A stretch of 64,000 nt of DNA from Bimuria novae-zelandiae CBS 107.79 (taxonomy: Eukaryota > Ascomycota > Dothideomycetes > Pleosporales > Didymosphaeriaceae), in contig ML976728.1 of assembly GCA_010015655.1 (NCBI GenBank), positions 86,140-150,139 on the forward strand. The letters are read 5' to 3'. The translations under genes and the position numbers were made by a program. Position 1 is the stretch's first letter. Each line of letters starts with the position of its first letter. This document shows, one piece after another, positions 56,962 through 64,000 of the stretch. The notes beneath the pieces are model-generated. The model ran no database searches. It was not told the DNA's origin and saw nothing but the letters and a program-made list of their open reading frames with translations.

Positions 56962-57223
56962 ACCGCTTCTTAATGGGGCAGAGTAGATACCCTGCAGAAA
57001 TCATACAAATACCTCATGCACGTATTTGCCGGAATATAGCCGTGGAAGTGACTTGCTGTATATACCCTGCTCCGAGCGGACCCAGACCTCTACCACACCA
57101 GTACTTGGCTATCACTACATACCCACGCGTTGATGCAATTGTACGAAAGAGATTAAAACTTGGGTATGGTATGTACAGGATGAATTTTGTAGAATAGTGT
57201 GCCGGAGTCGGTTGTGTGTGTGT

Positions 57224-58923
57224 CTACTCGCCCGCAGCGTTAAGGTCGACGAAGATATTGATAGCAGCGACGACGACCTCAGCCGCAACCAGGATGATAA
57301 CGATCCATTCGAGCATCTCGCCCTACACCAGTCGTTAGTACAATCCGCCCACCAGGAGAAGCGACGAGACCAGGAATGGAACAACTCACATGCGTAACCG
57401 TCAACTGATCCTTCAGCACAGCCAACAAATCCCCAATTACATTCAGCCTCTCCGTCAACAGCCCCACGCGCTGGTCCATCTCTAGATAGCTCCTTACAGC
57501 CTGGTACACTGGGTCGAGCTGCGGCTCCGCCCACATGAGCTCTGGCGCATCGAGCACGCTACCCTGCAAATGAATGCTTATCCTCAGGATGAAAAGCTCA
57601 CCAATCTGCATGTTGATCTGCTTCTTATTTAGGTTAATCTTGCCACTCCTTGCAATCTGCGCGGGGATATCCTTCGTATCGTCAATCGTGTTATCGACGA
57701 GGTCTTCAAACAGGGACGTTTTCACCGACTGCGAGAGGCCGTGGCTGATAGCCAGCTTGATCATGTAATTCTTCTTGTCGCGGAGCGAGATGAAGTCGTT
57801 GTAGATACGCGCCTGGTACTCGCGCGTGTAGTAGAAGTTGAACTCCTCGGTCTCGATCTCGTCTTTGCCAAGCTTGTCGGTTTCGAACTTTGCGAGTTCG
57901 CGGAGGAAGCGCTTTTCTTCGGCGACGGTGAAGCCCCAGAGGACGACGGTGCCGTAGTCAAAGAGAAAGACTTCGGGTGTGTGCACGAGGATATCGAAGT
58001 CTTGCGTGTCGAGGGAGGGGTCTGACTCGGAGTGTATGGGGTGCGGGCGCGAGGGCGGGGAGGAAGGTTCGCCATTGTCGAGGGAGGGAGCGTCATTGTC
58101 GTCGTGCAGGTCGATGAGGTCTTCTCTTCGCCGCTCGTTTTGGGCGTCGACCTGGGGATGGTTAGCTTGTAGTGTCCATGGGAAGATTAGCCGCAGAAAA
58201 GCCGTGTGACTGGTCCGGATCATGTGGCTCACTCACCTCAATTGCACTATCTGAGTATCTGCGCTGGCGCTCTGGTTGCTCTTCCTCGACGGACGTACTC
58301 AGAACCTTCTCGGGGCCTTTAGTCCCGTAGTTGTATGGCGAGTAGATACACTCGTCGAACCGCTTCGGCTGCGCGCCTCTTAGTCGCGCTTTCCCTTTCA
58401 GATAGCGCATCAGATCGTCCATTTTGTAGGAAGCCGCGGTACAATAGGCCGTCACTCTGGGAAGGCGCTCCCGGTCCGCCTTCCCTAGTCGGGCAGCATC
58501 TCTCCTCGCCGTCGGGTCCTTGATTCGGGTATACTGCACGTACACATCCCTCCCGCTCTCCTCATCCTCGTCCTCCTCGCCATGCTCTGGATCCGGCAGG
58601 AGCTTGAGCTTTTGTGCTGTTCTTGTGGTTCGCTGCGGGCCGATCTTGGGTGCAGGGCTAGCGTGCGGGAGCATAGCCCCTCCAGAGCTGTTCCTTCTTC
58701 GCAACCTGTTGTTCAATGATGCCATCATGGGCTTCCCGCCATGGCTAGGTGCATTGGTCCCGGTAGACGGGCGCGGTGCGGGCGGCTGCTTGGGACTGCT
58801 CGAGATGACTGTAGGATTGAAGGTGACGCTTCTATGCGGGCGAGCCGGTACTGGACGAGGGCCGGTCGCGCCATGGGCCATTGAAGAAATTAGCGGCGTG
58901 GTTTCGGTCGAGCTTGAAGCCAT
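57224..58923 (-). CDS. RMD1/DUF155 family membrane protein (Sad1-interacting-factor-like)
   Basis: Exons are 58923-58237, 58151-57390 and 57322-57224, 515 residues, with a TACTAAC branch site in the second intron. The N-terminal 150 residues are disordered, with TPLISS and basic patches. The conserved part starts near RVTAYCTAASYKMDDLMRYL. The DUF155 core has VFLFDYGTVVLWGFTVAEEK, FNFYYTREYQARIYNDFISL, KLAISHGLSQSVKTSLFEDL and GSVLDAPELMWAEPQLDP. The very short last exon adds a C-terminal membrane anchor (MLEWIVIILVAAEVVVAAIN). Relatives are yeast Rmd1/Rmd8 and fission yeast Sif2/Sif3; a related mitochondrial protein (RMND1) acts in mitochondrial translation. The precise role is not settled. 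Convergent with PUS1. The gene is intact. Confidence 0.88.
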
Positions 58924-59259
58924 CTTGGGCACTTTTCACGTGCGACGCAAGGCAGCTACAGGGGGTTCCGAGCTAGTTGAACGTGGTTATGAGGATGGCA
59001 TAGTTCGGACTGGGGGAGTAGGTGCACGCAGATCAACAGTCATGTGTTATGGTTCTGTGTGGTCGGCGAGTGCGGAAGCGTTGCTTGGAGAGAGTTGGGC
59101 TGCTGGGATGACGTTTCCAAGCACTTTCCTCTTAGACTTTTCAGGGTTAGCCCCGAGACCCACGTGGTGGAGCTGTGACCGGCTTAACGGCCGCAGCCTC
59201 AGCCCTCACTAACATCGTCACCCTGCCACAACTGCAATACATTTGGTTCTAACTTCGTT
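58924..59259. other. Promoter region of the RMD1-like gene
   Basis: No gene is seen. The interval should contain the promoter of the minus-strand RMD1-like gene. Confidence 0.45.
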
Positions 59260-59673
59260 TCACCCAATGTCACTTTTATTATCGACAATTTGATCGTGGC
59301 ATTCATCATGCGTCATTCCCCGCATATACCCTGGCCCCAGAAGCCATCTCCACGTCTGCCATTGCTCGACTGATCGATACCTTTTCACTAGATAACCTTG
59401 CAAAACACTGTACCTTTTAACAAAGCGCTCCAGGCCATGCACCTGCGGAAAATGGAAATGCACCGGAATACAAAATGCGTACTTCATAAATAAAATTGTT
59501 TTCATGGCTGGCTTCCAAGCCTGCGCACGTGCCAGCCAGAAGTCTTCAAGAAGATCTATCATCGCTATATCCTGCCTGTCTTGGGGAAAGCGTAGTAACA
59601 CAATAGTACTTAGCTCATGCAACCTCCACACAATACAAACTCCCCGCGCATCAGACTTTCCTTCTCTTACCAT
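59260..59673 (-). CDS. Unrecognised open frame, 137 codons
   Basis: Protein-like composition (STIVLLRFPQDRQDIAMIDL, FLMKYAFCIPVHFHFPQVHG-type stretch, RSVEQWQTWRWLLGPGYMRG) but no known domain and no introns. The divergent small gene at 59716 starts only about 40 bp away. It could be lineage-specific, an exon of a longer gene or a remnant. Confidence 0.3.
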   Translation of the reverse strand: MVREGKSDARGVCIVWRLHELSTIVLLRFPQDRQDIAMIDLLEDFWLARAQAWKPAMKTILFMKYAFCIPVHFHFPQVHGLERFVKRYSVLQGYLVKRYRSVEQWQTWRWLLGPGYMRGMTHDECHDQIVDNKSDIG

Positions 59674-59715
59674 AACATCAGGATAGTGGCCACCGATGCT
59701 AAGAGTCGTCGAGCT

Positions 59716-60240
59716 ATGGGTGCGACTGAGTCCTCTACTCCGTCGTTGATGGAGGAGGTTCGAGATGCTCGCAAACGCGCTACTCCGTACGTACCAAGAT
59801 CTCTTTTCACCTTGGTCTGCGTTTGCTTGATCATTCTATTAACTGTATTACAACAGCACTGGATTCACACTGAAGGTGATACAACCGAAGCTCGATGAAC
59901 TTGGCTCTAAGCACGCGCCCTCAAAGAAGAAAGTGTTATTCTGGAATCGGTGTGTAGAGACATCCTACATGATGATTTGCGACTAACCAAATTTTCCTGC
60001 AGTATAATCAAGAACGCTAAGGCTGATTATCGAACGGCCGTATTGCAATTGATAACTACCATCATGCGGATCAAATTTCCCGCCGAGCTCCGCCTACAGA
60101 TCTTTGAGCATTGTTGCGGAGATTATGGTCACTTCATGCTTGGCTCATATGCCTACCGTGAGCAGAGCGAACACAAACACGGCTATCCATTGCTATACAA
60201 TGAGCTGGCAGATGCACGAATTGTAGGCCAGACTATGTGA
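59716..60240 (+). CDS. Small F-box-like hypothetical protein, three exons
   Basis: Exons are 59716-59786, 59857-59949 and 60003-60240, with phases that match (phase 2 at both introns; donors GTACGT and GTGTGT), 133 residues. The second exon is basic (LKVIQPKLDEL, APSKKKVLFWNR). The third has IMRIKFPAELRLQIFEHCCG, which resembles the first helix of an F-box (LP-x-E-L-x-x-x-I-F). The protein ends soon after (RIVGQTM). Many fungi have such short F-box-like proteins of unknown use. The splice model is coherent, but no homolog could be checked. Confidence 0.55.
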
Positions 60241-60835
60241 GGTTTGATGTTTGCCACTGAGCTGATGGCTTGTTTTCCTTTTGTTTGTTTTTGATGTTTG
60301 CCACCGAGCTGATGGCTTATTTTCCTTTTGTTTGCTGTTTGCCAGTTATCTAGGATGTTTGCGCCTGGGTATATAGGAGATAGCTTACCTCTAGTGGCAG
60401 AGGGGGATATACATGAGTTATTTGGTTCACAGACTAAGGTACCAACCCCCGAGGACCTCCAATTCAGTACAAATACCCTCTAGCATGCACATGAGGTATC
60501 TGTTCCCGCCGTTTGACTTATATTGACCATGTACCCACCAACTTAGGCACGCGAGTTCACCCCGCTTCTGTTCAAACATACGCCGTGCACCTTCACGAAT
60601 GGCAATATCAGTCCCACAAATCTCAAACTATGCCTCGGTAGCGACGTCTTCAGAATCGGGACGCATCCCAGGTGCTCTCGCGTCTGATTACTAACACTTG
60701 TGGATCGACGCGTCGTCTTCGCGTCCCCGCTTCTCCAACCTCTCAACACTCTCGAGGTCTTTAAAACACTTTGTTATCTTGCCATTTCACCCACAGCCTT
60801 TACCGAGCGAGTTCCATCAACATTCACATGAGCAC
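60241..60835. other. Intergenic stretch with a short duplication
   Basis: Contains the 47-bp duplication listed separately. No gene is seen. The 3' end of the flavin monooxygenase remnant lies at its right edge. Confidence 0.5.
60246..60339. repeat. 47-bp tandem duplication
   Basis: GATGTTTGCCACTGAGCTGA at 60246 and GATGTTTGCCACCGAGCTGA at 60293, each continuing TGGCTT(G/A)TTTTCCTTTTGTTTG. Two copies with two or three differences, just downstream of the small F-box-like gene. Confidence 0.88.
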
Positions 60836-62393
60836 CTAAGCCGCCATGACCTCCTTGCACTTCTTGAAAGCATCAAAGCTGTAATCGTGGATTGTGCGCT
60901 CCATCATGCTTGTAGGCACAACTACGTCGCGTCAGTTTAGAGATCATACGACGGCGTGACTCTCAGCGAGACTTACTAGAACCTGGCGGGTCACTGTACA
61001 GGCGAAGTTTTTCCTCCACCTCTTTCTCCTTGCTGGCACGAACACTGGACAAGATCTGAACCCCGGCGGCTCGTGTTTGCCTGGCACTCTGGAAGAGCTT
61101 GAGCCGTGCGGAAATGGCATCGGTGTTGTCGACATTCTTGGAGAGATAACCAAGCGTTCCACCGTGTTCGATGGCGCAATTTGAGCCTTGGCCTCTAAAG
61201 GGCAGCATCTGGTCCATCAAATCATAGCACGTTTGAATCACTCTAAGTTAAGACGTACCCGGTGGGCCGCGTCGCCGATCAATACGACCCTGTCGCTGTA
61301 CCATTGAGACAGCGGGCTGTGGACGGACAGTGGCCAGCATTTTACAGCCGACGAACGTCTGGCGACATTAAACTCCTTCTTAAGGTCGGCGTGATGGCTG
61401 TGGAACTCACTTAATGATTTCCAATACCCCTGGAGAATAGTGCTGGAACTCATCCAGCCTGACATGCTTAACGGCTTCAAACTGCAAGGATTAGTCGCTT
61501 CTCTGAATCCGTTTGGCTGGATACCGTCAACATACCGTTTGGATCATCGCCAGTGACGTCCCTTGTAGGGTGTATGCCAACAAAGTTCTGTGTCTGGCCA
61601 CTAGCAATCGGTTAGCTCGAATCGCGACATGCGCATGCCGAGAGTTTACTTCCGACAAGCATACCACATCATATGCCGCTCGTTCGTGGTATCTTTCGTA
61701 TCGGCCAACAACGAAGCCCCCAGACCCTACTTCTCCAGCGTCTTGAGCAATGATTCATCACTCTCTAGTTCCTTCGTATCGACGAGGAACCGAAACGCGC
61801 TCAGTCCTGTGGGCGTCGGTTCTACATCATTCGCCACCGCCTTCTTGACCACCGACTTCAGCCCATCAGCTGCCACAATGAGATCAGCCTCATGTCTGGA
61901 TCCATTATGCAAGAGTATGTGGCCATCTGTGGAGGCTTGAACGACTTCAGAAGAAAGGTGAATTTTCACCGGCTCCCAAGGCCGTCTGGTTCGGTCGCTA
62001 ATCGCAATAGCTCACTGTGCAAATCTACACGGTGGACGGCCCAAACACAAGAGCCAAATCGCTCTTTCGCTGTACTGAAGTCCACTTTGTTGATCAGGTC
62101 CATGCTACCGACATGAAGTACAGTCCAGCTATTGACCTCAACCGCCTTTGTGGCGGTGAACGAGAAACCGAGAGCAGAAAGAACTCGTGCACCATTGGGC
62201 GAAATGATGAGAGCAGCACCAATTTTGGTAGCGAATTTGGATCTCTCGAGGACCTTTTGAGAGTAGAGTCAGTGTGGCTACTACGAGAGAAGAAAACTCT
62301 CATTGGAAAGCGAGCAGAATTATTTTACCTCGACAGCGTGGCCAGCTTGACGCAGAGCTATGGCTGCGGAAAGCCCACGAGCAAACTTCCTTG
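60836..62393 (-). pseudogene. FAD-dependent monooxygenase (salicylate hydroxylase-like), decayed
   Basis: Family pieces appear in order on the minus strand with several good introns: GLSAAIALRQAGHAVE, LIISPNGARVLSALGF, VWAVHRVDLHSELLRLA, HLSSEVVQASTDGHIL, HEADLIVAADGLKSVV, QNFVGIHPTRDVTGDD, SDRVVLIGDAAHR|MLPFRGQGSNCAIEHG, and a last exon ending SFDAFKKCKEVMAA at a TAG (60836-60838). The GDAAH...P-F-R-G-Q-G block is the second FAD motif. Lesions: no G-x-G-x-x-G N-terminus can be read, the frame shifts at the GGG run at 61975-61977 (DGLG|EPVKIHL), and a TAG follows SLLKTLEK at about 61727-61729. It lies beside a polyketide synthase remnant and was probably its tailoring enzyme. Confidence 0.75.
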
Positions 62394-62709
62394 ACTGGAG
62401 ACGCCGCAGAGAAGATCTCCAGCGATTATTTCGGCGCATTCTTTGTGCCGCACAAGCCCGGCTGTAGGGTTGGCTTAGAAATCAATCGACAGGATGCGAA
62501 TACGGCGGCTTGGGTGATGTACACATTCCGAAGCTTCTGCTCCGACGGTTGATGTATTGCGCCTCTAGAATGGGCATGCGGTTACGTCGTATTCATCCCG
62601 GAGCCTGAAGATTGCCACGGACTAGTTCTATTTACAATGTCTGTAGAGGTTTCAACCTAATAACGCTTTCCCGAAGCCTCGGAAAAGCAATACATGCAAA
62701 CAGCGGCAG

Positions 62710-64000
62710 TTACATTACAGAGGAACCGGTTACTTCGGTGATCCCAGCTTGGACCTCTTTCAAAGCCCAGTTCAATATCTCAATCACTACAAGACTTTCG
62801 ATGCCGTACGAGTGAAGGAATCTGCTCGAGCCAATTTCTGAAGTCGGAATTTGCAGCATCTTTGCAACCTGCTTTACAAGCGCCTCAGTGATGGTTGCAG
62901 TAGCCTCCTTGAGAGATGCCACCTGGCTCACTAGTATGTACGTAGGCGCAGAGTCAGTGGCAGTAGAAGATTGCACAGATCTGATCCCAGTTCGTGATAG
63001 TATCGAGAAGCGAGCGTTGTCAAAGTAGAATGGGACGTCGATGCCTGTTGCGATGGCACTCCCGCCAGTGGCAAGACCAGTCACGATCTGCGGAGTTACT
63101 GTACCCTTCATGTCACCCTCGATGGCACGCTCCATCAGAGCATGGAACCAAGCTTCGCGGATACCATAAGGCTTTTCCCAAGCGCGGAGGGAGTCGGTGA
63201 AGCCTGTCTCAGCGAGCACACCAATGTCGCGCATTATACTGAGGTCAAGAGTCGTTGCGCGGTAGCCTCGGACACGTCTATGGTATGCCAGTGCATCTTC
63301 ATATGCTCCGGCTGCACTGTAGTTGGTTTGGCCACGATTGCCGAAGATCGTGGCGAAGGAGCTAAGAATCACGAAGAAGTCGAAATTCGGCAAGTGCTTG
63401 TGGAAGTTCCAGCTTCCCTTGACTTTCCCACGAGTGGCTTCGACCCATTTTTGGTAGGTCATGTTGACGAAGAGGGTATCTCGGAGCACCATCGCGCCCT
63501 GGATCAACCCGCGGACTTCGCCAAGGCCCTTCTTGCAATATTCGATGGAAACTACCACCGCATCTTCATCGGCAACGTCGCACTTGTGGACCTGAACTTG
63601 AATATTGTGCCGTTCCAGCTCGCGTACTAAGGCTCTGGCCGCGTCCGACTGTGCACCAGAGCGCGAAAGGAAGCAAAGCTTACGTGCCCCGAGTTGAACG
63701 AGTTTCTAGGAGCGGCTTCTCCCGAGGCCGCCAAATCCGCCAACAATAATGTATGCGCCGTCGGGTCGAGCTTCAAAGTACTGCGCTGCTATTGGACAAC
63801 CGGTACGACATGATCGTCACCCAAGTGAAGGCGATCTTGCCCAGATGCTTGCCCGTCTGCATAAGACGGAAAGTACTCTCGGTATCGGAGATGGGGAAGG
63901 TCACCAAGGGCTCGACCGGGCGTGTGATTCCACGTCGTATGAAGTTAAACGCCCCTTCGACAATGGCGCCCATGAGCTCAGGTCTGCTCGCCTCAATATG
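62710..64000 (-). pseudogene. Polyketide synthase C-terminal part (ER-KR-ACP), decayed, runs off the window
   Basis: Order along the minus strand: end of the enoyl reductase (RPELMGAIVEGAFNFIRRGI, RPVEPLVTFPISDTESTFRL, MQTGKHLGKIAFT), ketoreductase (AYIIVGGFGGLGRSRS, then KLVQLGARKLCFLSRSGAQS, HKCDVADEDAV, FDFFVILSSFATIFGNRGQT, NYSAAGAYEDALAYHRR) and an acyl carrier domain (FLHSYGIESLVVIEILNW, whose Ser carries the phosphopantetheine arm). The layout fits a highly reducing fungal PKS. Lesions: two frame changes near 63790-63830 (GDDHVVPVVQ lies in a different frame from both neighbours) and a TAG inside the KR nucleotide-binding region near 63708. The last 850 bp (62710-63558) are open. The ACP ends soon after its helix, slightly short. 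Confidence 0.8.

Overview
The window looks like a chromosome segment of a filamentous ascomycete, most likely a Dothideomycete-type mould. Genes carry many short introns (about 50-120 nt, GT...AG, sometimes with a visible CTAAC-type branch site). Small secreted proteins, a cutinase remnant, a highly reducing type polyketide synthase remnant, a Tc1 transposon and AT-rich blocks almost lacking CpA/TpG (the trace of repeat-induced point mutation, RIP) are all present. The genus cannot be fixed from the sequence alone.

Layout. 1-1150 is a RIP-degraded AT-rich block with a sharp right edge. 2.4-3.8 kb holds two small secreted cysteine-containing proteins, one broken. 5.2-11.7 kb is a conserved block: ADE8 (GAR transformylase), HAT1, a ZIP9-type metal transporter divergent from HAT1, and the mitochondrial phosphate carrier PIC2. 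12.1-15.3 kb holds three damaged genes: an AYR1-like reductase, an Ap4A-phosphorylase-like protein and a cutinase. They are followed by an intact secreted M28 aminopeptidase, a secreted Ser/Thr-rich protein with Kex2-like sites, and an F-box protein. 21.8-27.4 kb is gene-poor, with a triplicated degenerate repeat and two broken genes. 27.5-29.5 kb is an intact Baeyer-Villiger-type flavin monooxygenase. 29.66-30.95 kb is a Tc1/mariner element with 62-bp inverted repeats and two RIP-type nonsense mutations in its transposase. 31.15-32.56 kb is a second inverted-repeat element with a RIP-degraded interior. A cyclase-family gene and a short-chain dehydrogenase (frameshifted near its C-terminus) follow.

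35.9-42.4 kb is a 6.6-kb stretch without a convincing gene. From 42.5 to 59 kb lies a dense conserved block: an Est1-type RNA-binding-domain protein, an MFS transporter, ALG5, SRP72, TFA1 (TFIIE alpha), PUS1 and an RMD1/DUF155 protein. These seven genes all have clean reading frames. The right edge (60.8-64 kb) is a decaying secondary-metabolite locus: an FAD monooxygenase and the C-terminal end (ER-KR-ACP) of a polyketide synthase, both with stops and frameshifts.

The main theme is a split between clean conserved genes and accessory genes carrying lesions. Several lesions look like loss of one base in a short homopolymer, so real pseudogenisation and assembly error must be separated experimentally. 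I did not find a convincing wholly new molecular system. The most unfamiliar items are the multi-exon secreted Ser/Thr-rich protein at 17.7-19.5 kb and the triplicated repeat at 22.6-23.3 kb. All exon boundaries were read by eye from reading frame and splice-site consensus.
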